From Liolophura sinensis (Eukaryota > Mollusca > Polyplacophora > Chitonida > Chitonidae), in the NCBI RefSeq assembly GCF_032854445.1, contig NC_088296.1:25305897-25369896 (forward strand): 64,000 nt of DNA, given 5' to 3'. Both the position numbers and the translations under genes were made by a program. The notes beneath the pieces are model-generated. The model worked only from the letters and a program-made list of their open reading frames with translations. It was not told the DNA's origin and did no database searches. Shown here piece after piece: positions 20,095 to 33,244 of this stretch (positions within the stretch are counted from its first letter, which is position 1; every line of letters starts with the position of its first letter).

Positions 20095-22165
20095 TACATG
20101 CTCAACAATTAAGTAAACCACGAAAGAATTTTACTCCTGGAGCGCAGAAGTTATCACCTGCATGTTCAAAATAACAGGCTGTGACACCAAGATCAGTACA
20201 GGTAATGTGGCGTCCACTCGCCAACTCAATTCACACCTGGCCTAGCCTGTAGGCTGGTGTGAGCTAGTGCATCTGCACTGCACGCTGTATTGTGAAGCCT
20301 TTGATTGTGAAAACGGGGACATGGACAAAACTTAAATTTGCATTTCAAACAGTTTCATTAACTTTTATGAGTAGGATTTTCAAACATCAGCTTGATTGGT
20401 TCTTTCATCTGTGTTGAACAACTAATTGCTCCTGTTCCGTCACTGCCACTCGTAATCTGAGCAGCCATCGCATTGTTACTGGTATCACTCACAGATTGGC
20501 CGAGTTATTCAGATTGTGTGGACTGTAAAATTATCCACTGGTACTATAGTCCTGATCGTGCTACCATCACCTCAGGAATGTCCAATTGGTGTCAGACAAA
20601 TCCAGATGGGTTCCTGTTTGAGACATCCACAGTAGCCGGAATATGGGAAAAAAATGGTCATTGAAAATGTAAAAAAAAAAAAAAAATGAAAGCACAAAAA
20701 ACAAATAATTCCCCACAAAAGTTCATGATGTTTACGATTATAATGGTAGATACAAGGCAAACCTTTAACATCTACATGTAAACTGGGTTGTAGAAATGAA
20801 CTATAGCTATGCAGACACCCGAGACTTCACCAATCGTCCGCTGTGCCAGACTATAAAACTGCCTCAGAGCCTGTGGCAAGAAACCAAATTCAAAGCAAAA
20901 ACCGAGAAACAGAAAGGTGAACACAAGCCACAGATTCTCACAGACCAATTTCCTCTAGTCTGCTGAATACAAACGCTTGTTTCTGCTTCATTTAACAGAA
21001 CCTCTAAAACAAACCACAGTTCTTTGAAAATAATCAAGGTAAAACCTCTACCCATGCAAAACCACGAAATCAGATATTTTCAGCATCTAGGTATCAATCC
21101 AGACCAATTCCCCATCAGTTTTATTTACAAAGGAGATGGAATTTGACGGAGATAATCTTCCATCCAGTCTGCTTGTTTGTTCCAAAACAGTGCGAAAATA
21201 AATTGTCCAATGTAACCATCGAATGTGTACCCTGGAAAGTTTCCATTTGGCTTAGTCGGCGCGGCATGGCGTTAAGCGCCCTGTCACGCCGCATTGCAGA
21301 CCGATTCCAGTATCTAATGCACCGGGCAGAAAGGTCAGACAATTGAGTTTATTCTGTTTCATTGAAAACACACAAATCACCGGTCTGCATTCTGAGATAA
21401 ATGTCTGTATATATAGCCACATTACAGAAGATATATACACTTGTCGGATTGGTGACTGTCAATTATAGACAGCCTTCTTCCAGTATGGTAACTATTATTT
21501 TTGCAATAATACCATTTTCCAAGCCACTTTCTGAATCATATCCGGCAATGGGATAAGTTTAGCAATCCGAACTCAAATCTGATGAGTGGTAAATGACCTG
21601 ATAGTTTCTCACAGTTCTACTCATCTTTATAGTAAAGTCTTTCGAGGTTTGTCTGGAAGGTAGGAAATACAATATTCTGCTAAAAAATGTAAGTTTTAGC
21701 ATCACAAATAATATTTTATGATACTTATTTGCCCCTGTCAATGCATTTATTGGGATGAAACTTTAAGTTGTTGGGGTCATTTTCACCACAAAACCTTAAT
21801 TCCGTATTGACAGCTACCTGACAGGTTGGGCTGAATGGTTTAGATGCTGACCCTTATCATTGTTCAACTCACCGAGGTCACTGTTTCAAAAATTTTAGGC
21901 AGGTTTAATTTGGATGCAGTCCACATTTAACAAGTCTTAACAAGTCTATATAACAAGTTACATAGGAGAATCAATGAACTTTTAAGTCCAATCCAATAAT
22001 CCAATAATCGAATTAAATAAATAAATAAGTTCATTTAATGCCACTTTGTAAATCAGTTAATGTTTCATGTATTAATATCCAGAATTTAAACAATCTGTCA
22101 ATCATGAAGAAGGAACCAGAAATTTAACTATACAATGTATAGCGCATAAGCACATGTATAAACAG
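20095..22165. other. non-coding stretch; CpG-rich island-like piece near 21250-21310
   Basis: No exon supported. A locally CpG-rich piece (gtcggcgcggcatggcg and ctgtcacgccgcattgcag) stands out from the AT-rich background and could be part of a regulatory element or an unrecognised exon. A poly-A run is at 20672-20686. Confidence 0.35.
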
Positions 22166-22169
22166 TACA

Positions 22170-22330
22170 AGGGCACTTCCGTGGACAAGGGGGTTAGCAT
22201 GCCAGCAGGGTGCCATGACCTAGGAGCTTCCCACCATTGTGGTCGCTGTGAGTTCAAATCCAGCTCATGCTAGCTTCCTCTCTGACAGTACATAGGAAGG
22301 TCTGCCAGCAAACTGTGCATGATCGTGGGT
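22170..22330 (+). mobile_element. SINE (family 1), diverged head half
   Basis: Head gggcacttccgtggacaagg, B-box-like gtgagttcaaatccagctc, and agctcatgctagcttcctct. It stops at catgatcgtggg, where a second SINE-like unit begins; the core and tail are absent. Confidence 0.8.
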
Positions 22331-22712
22331 CACTTCACGGTCACTCCATGGTCGCAAGGGCCTCGCAGAAGCTGGGTTTTCAGCTAAAACCCTGTTCTAA
22401 GTGCACTTGGAAGATCTATATAGCTGTCCGCTTTAAAAAATGGTACTTTCTGCTGCCATGCTCAGCGCTCAGCAATGAGAGGTTAGAGCAAGAAAAAAGG
22501 ACTGGTCCAGAGTCAGTATAATGTGACTGGGTGTGGTGTCATGCTTGGTGTCTTCGGCATGATACTTCAGTGGCGGCAGCACTTTGGTGCCATGGACTCG
22601 CCCTGCCACAAGAAGACACAATACCAGCACACACATTCAGGACTCCCCGTCCTAGCATGACTGAAAAATTCCTAAGTACGACGTTAAACCCCAAACATAC
22701 AAACATCTATAC
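22331..22712 (+). mobile_element. SINE-like element ending in family-2 tail
   Basis: Joined directly to the truncated family-1 head. The last ~70 bp read gactgaaaaattcctaagt then acgacgttaaaccccaaac, the tail of family 2. The middle (ggtgtcttcggcatgatac, ggactcgccctgccacaag) looks like a SINE body. Either a composite element or a nested insertion. Confidence 0.6.
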
Positions 22713-22714
22713 AG

Positions 22715-24525
22715 CTGCTCCTTGACCTGTAAGTGCTAGCCGACATCATAGCTGCTCTGAGCCAATCATCAGCACAGTCTTTAGTCACATGACACTAGTA
22801 CTCGAGGTGAAAACAAACTGGATTTAACCCAGGTGAGTTAGACACTGAAGATGTTAGTATAAAAAGATTTTATAAGTACAGCTTTTAGGCAAGAAATTCT
22901 TTCTGGAAATATAATTAAATTATGTCTAACCTTCAAATTTGATAGTTTCATTGCCATAAAGTACTTTGAACTTTAGGAATCAGGAAAAATTCAGCATTTC
23001 GCCCATTTACCTCCATATCATTTATCACCTCTTCTTTCTTAACTTTGGAACCCGGATGTTCGAAACTTTGGATTTTGTTGTATAATTATGTGATGTACCA
23101 TGTGTGTAACTTCAGTTCTGCTGTAGAGATTGGGAATCGTTGGGAATTATAAACTCCCTAATCAACAGAAAGGAAAATTGTACTTGGCTTACTTGACTGA
23201 CTTTCAATCTATTGTACTGTTTACACGTGTGATCCACGAGCCAAAGTTGCATTGTGGGAATGTGCTGCCTCATTTTCATGTTATCTCGTTAGACTGACAG
23301 TTCAGACCAGTGACTTATATAATTCCACTTATAATTCTCTTAATTGACATTTTTCGGAAAAAAAAGGCCCAGGAAGTTTAGTTCAAGGAGTCAAATGCAA
23401 CTCATTCTTGTATTCAACTCAACAAACTCAAAAAGTCTGAATTTCTTTCAGCGGTAATGTCCGTTTGGGTGGCCCTGGATGATGTTACTGCAGGTGGATG
23501 ATCCTCACACACTGTTAGAAAACTATTTAACTGATGGTTTATGTTTTTCTATTCTTGTAGAACAATTGCTGTAATTCTTCAACTTTTTCACATGTTTGCA
23601 AGGTGTTTCTTGAGGCATATTCTGAAGGCATTATTCTGTGGAGACTGATAAAATTATACTTTTTGTGAAGCGTTAAAAAGGGCAAAAAACTCAAAAGTGA
23701 CCCTTTAAAGAATATGTGAAACGCAACTATAAAACAAAGATTATATTTCTATGCCAAATGAAGAAAATTATGCCCCGGAATTTTTTGTTAAAAACATTTC
23801 AATTTCGGGGTATTTTTATACCTGTTAATTACTCCTCAATATTATGCATATTTTCCATCAATGGTCAGATCTTGCATGGAACTTCGTGAACACCCCCAGA
23901 GTGCCCCGAGCCTGGTGAACTGTGTCGCTATAGAGTGGACAAGGTGACACGTACATAGATACTACATGGTTTCTTCAGGCCAGTTTAGCATCCCTCTGTA
24001 CCCCTCTGCGCCCCTACACCCGTCACTATTCTGTCTATTCCACACACCAATGCCCCTATTCGGCCAGACCCCTACCGAGTTCTGTTTAAACTGGGATCAT
24101 CGTTGACGTCACCCCTGCAAGCTACTTAATTTCCAGACAGACCTCTGGGGTCTTAAGAAGACCCCAGAATCTAAGACTTTAAGACTTTGAAGCTATTTTT
24201 GCCCCCTTGAAAGTTGAAAAATTTGTTTGTGCTGTTATATGTTATTATACATGATAATCTGCAAATGACGAAATAAAACCAAAGAGTTTAATGTATCATT
24301 TAATGTAGATGAATCAATCAGAGTGAAGCAAAAAATGTCACACAGAAAACGCTAAACTTTACGCGATATACTGTAATGCTGAAAAAATTTTGGAGACAAT
24401 GAAATGGTTGAAAGGAACTAGGTACATTTATATCTCAGGCAATGATTTACTGTTGCTGCCCTGACCATGTGGCCTTGAGCCAATCACTACTCAGTAAAAA
24501 AAGGTCAAAGGTTAATCTGATGGTT
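22715..24525. other. non-coding AT-rich sequence
   Basis: No gene, array or SINE recognised over ~1.8 kb. Confidence 0.45.
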
Positions 24526-24960
24526 ATTTCTCAGACAGGGTCAACTGCTGAGAATAAATGGCCCTCGCTGAAATGGGATGGTGTGCGGTATTACCCCATG
24601 GGCCATTAAATCTGATTGGATATCAGAGGAGTTAATCAATAGGAGGGATTACCGTGAATCAGGTACTTATTGGAAAACAGGTCAACCTAATCACTAATGC
24701 TAGTACCTGGTATTCTAATGGAAGTGGGGTATTGTACACACACATTGGCTGAGTGACACCATGTTTGCATCCAAAAAGGGCCGCGATTTACTGGTAGAGT
24801 TAACCGCAATGGCCGTGCCTGCCTGTGGGACAATGATAGTACTTATTAGTACAGAATTTATTACCGCGGACTCATGTCCCATTAATATCCAATTACCATA
24901 ACCATAATCCAAGCAGACTATAGTACCTACAGCATCAATGTAATCTGACCCTTACGGAAT
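24526..24960. promoter_or_regulatory. candidate regulatory block with many TAAT-type motifs
   Basis: Non-repetitive sequence with a dense run of homeodomain-like cores: ccattaaatctgattgg, gttaatcaataggag, cctaatcactaatgc, cattaatatccaattacc and ccataatcc. It also has ggtcaa half-sites. No coding potential seen. Inference from motif density only. Confidence 0.28.
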
Positions 24961-25488
24961 TACATGAATTCTCTCACGTTAATAGTGAATGAATATATGC
25001 ATATATATCAATCACTTATAATTTGTGACGCAGCACCCTCCCAGGAACACAGTCATAAGAAACTTGCTGCTGATATAAAGCTAGAGCGCACATAGCCAGG
25101 TGAAGTGTAGCAGGAACAGGAGATATGCTTGATAATACTGAAGTTTAAGAAACATCCTATAAACACCATAAGTACTGTGTATTACGTCATGTCCATACAG
25201 ACTTGGGTCATGGAATCTGGTAATATTCTGCGGTTTAGTTTTGCAATTAAGGTAGCAATGTTCAGGTATGATCATGAATTCTGATGGGTTTGTACAATCA
25301 AAGCCCCAATGACTGAGATACATATTTTGTTATCAACTGATATTCTACCATGGTACACGATTTGAATACTGAGTTCACTCAATTGCCCAGAACATACTTT
25401 CCAAGATCACTGAAAACTGTTGACTGTTTCTCTTAATTTGCATGATTCCGTCCTACATTTGGACTGTATATACTTCAGTAACCTTTGG
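24961..25488. other. non-coding sequence
   Basis: No feature supported. Confidence 0.4.
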
Positions 25489-25489
25489 T

Positions 25490-25738
25490 TGTCTTATGCG
25501 TCGTTTTGGGAACTGTCCCAACAACTTGGATGTATTATACGTCGTTTTGGGAATTGGCCCAATGACCTGGATGTATTATACGTCGTTTTGGGAACTGGCC
25601 CAACGGCCTGGATGTATTATGCGTTGTTTTGGGAACTGGCCCAACGATTTGGATTTATTATACGCCGTTTTGGGAACTGGCCCAATGACCTGGATGTATT
25701 ATACGTCGTTTTGGGAACTGGCCTAAGGCCTGTAATGC
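25490..25738. repeat. ~42-bp tandem repeat, 6 copies
   Basis: Unit tattatacgtcgttttggg plus aactggcccaatgacctgga. The period gives open frames in two plus frames with Trp-Glu-Leu or Gly-Asn-Trp repeats; not considered coding. Confidence 0.93.
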
Positions 25739-25739
25739 C

Positions 25740-26700
25740 CTCATTAGTTAACGGCTGGTATACGAATGACTGTTTGAACACATAAATCCAATAGAAATCA
25801 AACAATACTGGGTTGGAGCTAAAGTTTTGAGCATAACAATTAAGTGACTCATTTTGCATGCATATTTCAACAGTTCCCATGATTCGTGAAAAGTCCTCTG
25901 ATGTTTGTTTGATCTACACAGGTAAATTTCAGCATCAAAAGGGATATATTTTTATGTAAACATTATTTACCTCTAAAAGTAAATATTTTGGGGGGCACTT
26001 TGTCAGGCAAATACAGTTATCCTTTTTTCAACCTTTTCAACCGCTTCTGCAAACCGATATTTCGAAACATTCTGAGAGAACTGTTGGGTGTGGAGAAATA
26101 ACACACACAGTTCTACGAAGCTTGCATTTTAAGTGACACAAAAAATCATTTTTAACGTCATTTTCACAATAACTATGCATATAAATTGCACTACAAAAAA
26201 GGGCTTTAATTTATTGGCTGAAAAAGTTGGACAGTAAATGTATCTGATGAACTTCTTGGTACTGCATAAAGCTCATATCCATCTATACTGCATAAAGCTC
26301 ATATCAATCTATACTGCACAGGTTTCCTGGTACAGACGATTATTAACTGAATGTAGTTTCTTATAGATCGTGATCAGTGGTTCACACACAGAGTAAACTT
26401 TGTCCAATGCATGTGTACAGTAAGTACAGACCATCACTGCACTAAAGAGACATATATGTGCAGATTGAACACACTTTCTTCATATTTTGTTGTACAAGAC
26501 GTGACAGTCCACAGCATTAACTGTGGCGCAACAAATGCTGCAGAATGTTGCACCTTAATTGACATTTCATTGCAAAAATTTCAGGTCTGCACAAAAAATG
26601 ATGGAAGACTATGTTGCCATGAATTTTATTATAGTAAAGGATTAATCATAGAATTTTACAACTAGTTTAATTTACAACAGCAAATTAAGGACAGTGAACT
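25740..26700. other. non-coding sequence
   Basis: A 30-bp direct duplication (tactgcataaagctcatatc) occurs near 26260-26320. Otherwise nothing supported. Confidence 0.45.
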
Positions 26701-26704
26701 TGTT

Positions 26705-27497
26705 ACATCGAGTATTCCTCTCTTACCCATGAAGTATGGTGAGAGCTCATAATAAACTGATCCACCTGTATTCCTCTCTCACCCATGAAGTATGGTGGGA
26801 GCTCATAATAAACTGATCCACCTGCATTCCCCTCTCACCCATGAAGTATGGTGGGAGCTCATAATAAACTGATCCACCTGCATTCCCCTCTCACCCATGA
26901 AGTATGGTGAGAGCTCATAATAAACTGATCCACCTGCATTCCCCTCTCACCCATGAAGTATGGTGGGAGCTCATAATAAACTGATCCACCTGCATTCCCC
27001 TCTCACCCATGAAGTATGGTGAGAGCTCATAATAAACTGATCCACCTGCATTCCCCTCTCACCCATGAAGTATGGTGAGAGCTCATAATAAACTGATCCA
27101 CCTGCATTCCTCTCTCACCCATGAAGTATGGTGAGAGCTCATAATAAACTGATCCACCTGCATTCCTCTCTCACCCATGAAGTATGGTGGGAGCTCATAA
27201 TAAACTGATCCACCTGCATTCCCCTCTCACCCATGAAGTATGGTGGGAGCTCATAATAAACTGATCCACCTGCATTCCTCTCTCACCCATGAAGTATGGT
27301 GAGAGCTCATAATAAACTGATCCACCTGCATTCCCCTCTCACCCATGAAGTATGGTGAGAGCTCATAATAAACTGATCCAGCTGCATTGCCCTCTCACCC
27401 ATGAAGTATGGTGAGAGCTCATAATAAACTGATCCACCTGCATTCCCCTCTCACCCATGAAGTATGGTGAGAGCTCATAATAAGCTGATCCACCTAC
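26705..27497. repeat. 56-bp array, 14 copies, highly homogeneous
   Basis: Unit cacctgcattcccctctcac, ccatgaagtatggtgagagc, tcataataaactgatc. Copies differ mostly at a few positions (c/t in ccctc; a/g in gtgagag). High homogeneity implies recent expansion or conversion. Confidence 0.97.
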
Positions 27498-27499
27498 GC

Positions 27500-28755
27500 A
27501 AGAACCATCAATGATGTCCAGTTTGTGAATTTCAATTTCTGATACAGCTGAGTTCTCTGTTTGATCACAGACTTCCTAAGACTTCCATATGTATGATCTA
27601 CTTAAGATTCCCTTATGTATATATACATCAGCTTGGGTGTATATGTACCTACAGCTTGTGCGTACTGAGATTGCGACAGTTTGTAATCTATGATAAAAGA
27701 CAACATTCTCTAAGAGAAGTCATAAACTTTGCAGAGCCGTACATAAATACTACAGCCATAAAATTACCTATTATCACTTGTTACTATGACAACTACATTA
27801 AAGTTCATGAAAGTCATGAAAGTTAATTTTTTTTCTTTAGGCACTTGGATACCATTTTCAATTAAAACCGTTGATCATGCAGCCACAAATCTGTCTCATT
27901 AGCTAATCAAAGGCAAGAGTGTAAAACTGGAAGCCTGTACAATATTAAAAACAGTATTGCCTCCAGATGGCTGGCAGACATAAATACCATGCTTCTGCTC
28001 AGTTCAGCTGAACTAAAGGTCAGGTACATGTACCTCATATTTTATTGTCTGTCAGACTTATTTTGGACATTTTCAATAAAGCCTTCTTAATATAAAACGG
28101 CTCAGCTGTAATAGTTATAATCCTTGATGGTAATGGCCTGTAACATCGCACGTAGCAGCCATGTTCAATGCCAGGGGCAAATACACTCATTTTACCTTCA
28201 TCACAGAAAAAGGACTTTGTGTTTAATACAATAATACAAATAGCTGTGAGCATAATAATGGAATAATGCTTTGAAACAAAGCACTTCTGTCAAATAGTAC
28301 TTGGCATTTTGTGAAATTCTGCCATTTTTAGAGACTGTGCATCGTCTTCAAGACAATTTGCTATTAATAGGATTCCATGTCAAACAAAAACTAATGCAGC
28401 GCTTTTCACTTTTCAAGTGAAATTGACAATGACACTGCTCTTGGGGATTTCACATAGTGTTGCTATGGCAACAGCCAAGGGTCCTTTTGTTCACTTCCAA
28501 GGCACCTTTCAGTTTAAAAGGTTTCAGTGTGAAGAGCAAGTAAAAAAAAATAGCTGTTTTGATGCAGTTTACAAAAAAAAAAGAGCTGGTGTTCTTTTTC
28601 AAATGATCTGTTGCGCTTTTAACAGCCACAATTCCACGCAGACTGTCATCACTGAACATATCAGCAAACTTATCTCATACAAGTTGATACAGAAGAAATA
28701 GTTGTTTATTCATGATGTACTAAAATCAGCAGGAGTCACTATACATCCCTGTGAG
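27500..28755. other. non-coding sequence
   Basis: No gene recognised. Short A-runs at 28542-28549 and 28572-28581. Confidence 0.45.
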
Positions 28756-28757
28756 TT

Positions 28758-29078
28758 CCAGGCTATTAGACTGGAACCCCTGCAGGCTATTAGACTAGAA
28801 CCCCTGCAGGCTATTAGACTGGGACCCCTGCAGGCTATTAGACTGGAACCCACACAGGCTATTAGACTGGAACCCACACAGGCTATTAGCCTGGGACCCA
28901 CACAGGCTATTAGACTGGAACCCATACAGGCCATTAGACTGGAACCCACACAGGCTATTAGACTGGAACCCACACAGGCTATTAGACTGGAACCCGTGCA
29001 GGCCATTAGACTGAAACCCATGCAGGCTATTAGAGTAGAACCTGTACAGGATATTACACTGGAACCTGTACAGCTATA
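28758..29078. repeat. 27-bp array, 12 copies
   Basis: Unit caggctattagactggaacc plus cacacag. Period of 9 codons without stops makes frames open on both strands (plus, EPTQAIRL repeats); considered non-coding. Confidence 0.95.
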
Positions 29079-29152
29079 AATAGACCCTTTTGGCACTTGT
29101 CTCTCACAAGCTCATGACCAGTGATATTTAATATTGTTATAAAAAAGTAACA

Positions 29153-29672
29153 TTGTCATGAGGTAAGGTGGAGGGACATCAGGGTTGTGGGATCTATTCC
29201 TGTCAAGAGGTAAGGTGGAGGGACATCAGGGTTGTGGGATCTATTCCTGTCATGAGGTAAGGTGGAGGGACATCAGGGTTGTGGGATCTATTCCTGTCAT
29301 GAGGTAAGGTGGAGGGACATCAGGGTTGTGGGATCTATTCCTGTCAAGAGGTAAGGTGGAGGGACATCAGGGTTGTGGGATCTATTCCTGTCATGAGGTA
29401 AGGTGGAGGGACATCAGGGTTGTGGGATCTATTCCTGTCATGAGGTAAGGTGGAGGGACATCAGGGTTGTGGGATCTATTCCTGTCATGAGGTAAGGTGG
29501 AGGGACATCAGGGTTGTGGGATCTACTCCTGTCATGAGGTAAGGTGGAGGGACATCAGGGTTGTGGGATCTATTCCTGTCATGAGGTAAGGTGGAGGGAC
29601 ATCAGGGTTGTGGGATCTACTCCTGTCATGAGGTAAGGTGGAGGGACATCAGGGTTGTGGGATCTATTCCTG
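29153..29672. repeat. 47-bp array, 11 copies, near-identical
   Basis: Unit gtcatgaggtaaggtggagg, gacatcagggttgtgggatc, tattcct. Every unit contains GAGGTAAGG, a strong 5' splice-site consensus on the plus strand, although no exon is seen here. Confidence 0.97.
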
Positions 29673-29674
29673 GA

Positions 29675-30265
29675 TAGCTCATTTGCATGAGACAAACATA
29701 TTATAATGTTTGAAGTTTCAACCAACTTTCTCACATGTACACCATGATCATTGCAGCAGGTTTACTGGAAACTGTTAGATAAACTTTTTTTTGACTGTTT
29801 CTAGTTTGAAACTTTGCTGCAAAGATTGAGGTGTACACGTGAAAAAGTTGGTTAAACACTTAATCTCATTTAATTATCAACGACTATTGTATTATTAGGG
29901 TTATTTTGAGATGAAAACTGCTGAAGGGTATAAATCTGATCCGAGTTTGGAAGTCTTGGGCGAAGTACCAGACAAGAGTTAATAGCATTTTCCATCTGAA
30001 GCCAATGTTTAATCAAAGGAAGCCATTTAAGGGTTAATGGAGAGCCCCATGGACAACATAACATCTAACTCAAACTTGATCTGTAACTTGTCTTGGTCAA
30101 GCCCAAAAAAAACCCAAGCTTCCATGCTGTGAACCTTATATTCGAAAAGACATAGACCAGAAAACTTGCCACAGAGTGACTGCATGGTCAGAAGGACCGA
30201 GGTACAACGCAATACAGGCGAAACAAACTGCCGTGAATGTTAAGTAATTCTCAAATTACCGATTG
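29675..30265. other. non-coding sequence
   Basis: No supported feature. Confidence 0.4.
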
Positions 30266-30266
30266 C

Positions 30267-30343
30267 ATGTTCAACAGTTTTACACGTCTCAACAGTTTTA
30301 CACGTCTCTACAGTTTTACACGTCTCTACAGGTTTACACGTCT
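30267..30343. repeat. 18-bp tandem repeat, 4 copies
   Basis: Unit caacagttttacacgtct. Confidence 0.85.
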
Positions 30344-30344
30344 C

Positions 30345-30864
30345 AATTCATCATTTCATAGATTAGGATAAATCTCTTTAATTAGACAAATTTGGTTTCT
30401 ATTTACTATGAAAACATTTTTCTTTGGGCTTTTAGATGTATTGAATTCATGCAAAAAGTGTTAAAACGAATAAGATTGGACACAATTATCCTCCTGGGCT
30501 GCACTATTTCTCTGACTTTCTTATTTGGCGAACTCATACACTGTATAAAACTACTCTTTACATACTGTAATCCTTTAACCTTTTTGCTTGTTTGCAAGGC
30601 GTTTATTCAAGTGTATTGAGAAGTTGTGCTGTCTGATCAAATTTTCCTTTTTTGCAAAGCGCTGAAACTGGCCAATCCAGCCAATGTAGCTTTGTCTCCA
30701 AAATCAAATTAAAAATGTATGTAAAATGCATTGAAAGTTGCTTTTTCATATGTGAAAAGCTTGAGGAATTAAGATTGCACATGTACTTCCATTTAAACTA
30801 TGATGCTGGTGTTGATTGCTTAGTCAAAGTTGAAAGGTATCATAATAATTAACCACCCAAAAGC
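30345..30864. other. non-coding sequence
   Basis: Short open frames only, with no recognisable domain. Confidence 0.4.
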
Positions 30865-31048
30865 TGGTTTTTATTGGTATAGGGTTTGAAATATATTGCT
30901 CCTGGAGCTGAAACACATTTCCCCAATTTTTTATTGGTATAGAGTTTGAAATATATTGCTCCTGGAGCTGAAACACATTTCCCCAAATTTTATTGGTATA
31001 GATTTTGAAATATATTGCCCCTGAAGCTGAAACACATTTCCCCAAATC
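30865..31048. repeat. ~60-bp tandem repeat, 3 copies
   Basis: Unit ttttattggtatagagtttg, aaatatattgctcctggagc, tgaaacacatttcccca. Confidence 0.93.
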
Positions 31049-31189
31049 TCAAAACCCATCTTTTGCAGAATCAATACAACTGCAGTCAGCATGGGTGGAA
31101 ATGGCCATGGATGGTTTTCCAGCTCGCCTGTGTAAAGTACCCTAAGTACCCGCTGTCCAGTAATACACGGAAAGCATGAATGGTAGAAA

Positions 31190-31920
31190 ACAAAATGCTA
31201 GGTGGTATCTTTCACGGTGCTGCTGGTATTGAGCTCAGGTTTTGCACACATGTACAGCACAATAACTTTAGAGGGATATCCCACCACTGACTGGCAATTA
31301 CCATAAATGACTAAATTCCTGACTTTAATAATGGTGTATTGTGTAGAAGAATCAATGTTAAACAAAGTGTTAGGGGTGGTTTCTCAAAAGGTACTGCATG
31401 TATTGAGCTCAGGGTTTGCACACATGTAGAGCACAATAACACGAGGGTGATATTCCATCGTTGTTTGGGTGTGTGTATATTAAATAGCGTAAATTACTGA
31501 ATTCCTGACTCAGTGTGTTGTGTATAGGAATCGATGTTAAGCAAAGTGCAAATGGTGCGCATGGTTTCTGAAAATGTACTGCATGTATCAAGCTCAGGGT
31601 TTGCAGACATGTACAGCAGAATAGAATGGTTGGGGTGGGAAGGGGGAAGTTGGGGAGGGGGGATATTTCATCATTGATTTGGTGTGTACATAAGAAGTAA
31701 TGTAAATTACCGAATTCCTGATTTAAAGTGTTGCATGTACATTAAGAATCAATGTTAAACAAGCATGCCAAATGGCAGGGTTGGTATCTTGAAAAGTATT
31801 CTATGTATTGACCTGAAGTTTTACATGCATGTAAAGCAGAATGACACAAGGGGGATGTTCTATCACTGATGCTCTGTGAGCATATTAATTACCGTAAATT
31901 ATCCAATTCAAGATTTCACC
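31190..31920. repeat. ancient ~180-bp tandem repeat, 4 decayed copies
   Basis: Recurring landmarks at ~180-bp spacing: gtattgagctcagg-tttgca, cacatgtacagcacaataac, ggatatcccaccactga, tgactaaattcctgactt and aagaatcaatgttaaac. Copies have diverged strongly. A G-rich insertion (31628-31663, ggttggggtgggaaggggg) sits in the third copy. Confidence 0.82.
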
Positions 31921-32578
31921 TCTTAATGCATTGAGCTGTTTTGCATTCATGTGTATCATACAGGTGAGCTCTTTGCTACCAATTCTAAGTTTTTTGTAAG
32001 ATGAAATTATTTCCTGTGCAGAAATAAATTTTTACATGCATATAAAGTTTCAAAAATAAGTAAGACAGGATGCAATTTTCTTGTAAATACAGTAGAAAAA
32101 TAATACAATGACAATTTTCTCCTTTTCTTTGGATGGTCAGGCAAGACCCACCAAAATTACACTGTTTTTTTAATTTCTATATATATTGCAGTGCTCGAGA
32201 TGATGCTGACTTTATACTGTATGTGACATATTTTTTAATATATAATAATATCTTTATTTATGGAAGGTAGCTCAGTCAATTTAGAGTGAAACTGTTCTCC
32301 CCAAAGGCCCCCACAGAGAAAATAATATATAGGAAACACATACTTCAGAGTCCCATGAAACAATATGTCAATATATAGAACACCAGACAAAGCATCATGT
32401 AGTTTTAAAAGTGAAGGTACATACATTCATACAAAAAGCAACAACACAACCAATAGCACTGTCCCCGTAACTGTCCCAACCAGCAAGAGAAGTCATGAAA
32501 GTAGGCTAGTGGAAGACGGCAATCCAGGTCGTTCTAGTGTGAAGCAAGAACTTGCACCATTTTTGTAGTCAAATATTG
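31921..32578. other. non-coding sequence
   Basis: No exon, SINE or array recognised. Confidence 0.4.
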
Positions 32579-32579
32579 A

Positions 32580-33240
32580 CTGTAAACATGTACAAGAGGT
32601 TCTTCTGTAAACATGTACAATAGGTTCTTCTGTACACATGTACAAGAGGTTCTTCTGTAAACATGTACACAAGGTTCTTCTGTAAACATGTACACAAGGT
32701 TCTTCTGTACACATGTACAAGAGGTTCTTCTGTACACATGTACAAGAGGTTCTTCTGTAAACATGTACACTAGGCTCTTCTGTAAACATGTACAATAGGT
32801 TCTTCTGTACACATGTACAATAGGTTCTTCTGTAAACATGTACAATAGGTTCTTCTGTACACATGTACAATAGGTTCTTCTGTAAACATGTACAATAGGT
32901 TCTTCTGTAAACATGTACACTAGACTCTTCTGTAAACATGTACAATAGTTTCTTCTGTAAACATGTACAAGAGGTTCTTTTGTAAACATGTACAATAGGT
33001 TCTTCTGTAAACATGTACACTAGGCTCTTCGTAAACATGTACAATAGGTTCTTCTGTAAACATGTACAATAGGTTCTTTTGTAAACATGTACAATAGGTT
33101 CTTCTGAACACATGTACAAGAGTTCTTCTGTAAACATATACAAGAGGTTCTTCTGTAAACATGTACACAAGGTTCTTCTGTAAACATGTACACAAGGTTC
33201 TTCTGTAAACATGTACAATAGGTTCTTCTGTAAACACGTA
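32580..33240. repeat. 25-bp array, ~26 copies
   Basis: Unit ttctgtaaacatgtacaata plus ggttc, with variants at the acaata/acaaga/acacaa position. Open frames on the minus strand (up to 241 aa) are repeat by-products because the unit has few stops. Confidence 0.96.
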
Positions 33241-33244
33241 CTAA

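Noticed and set aside
28702-29096. 125-codon plus and 128-codon minus frames in the 27-bp array
   Set aside because: Nine-codon stop-free unit open on both strands; no unique flanking protein sequence.
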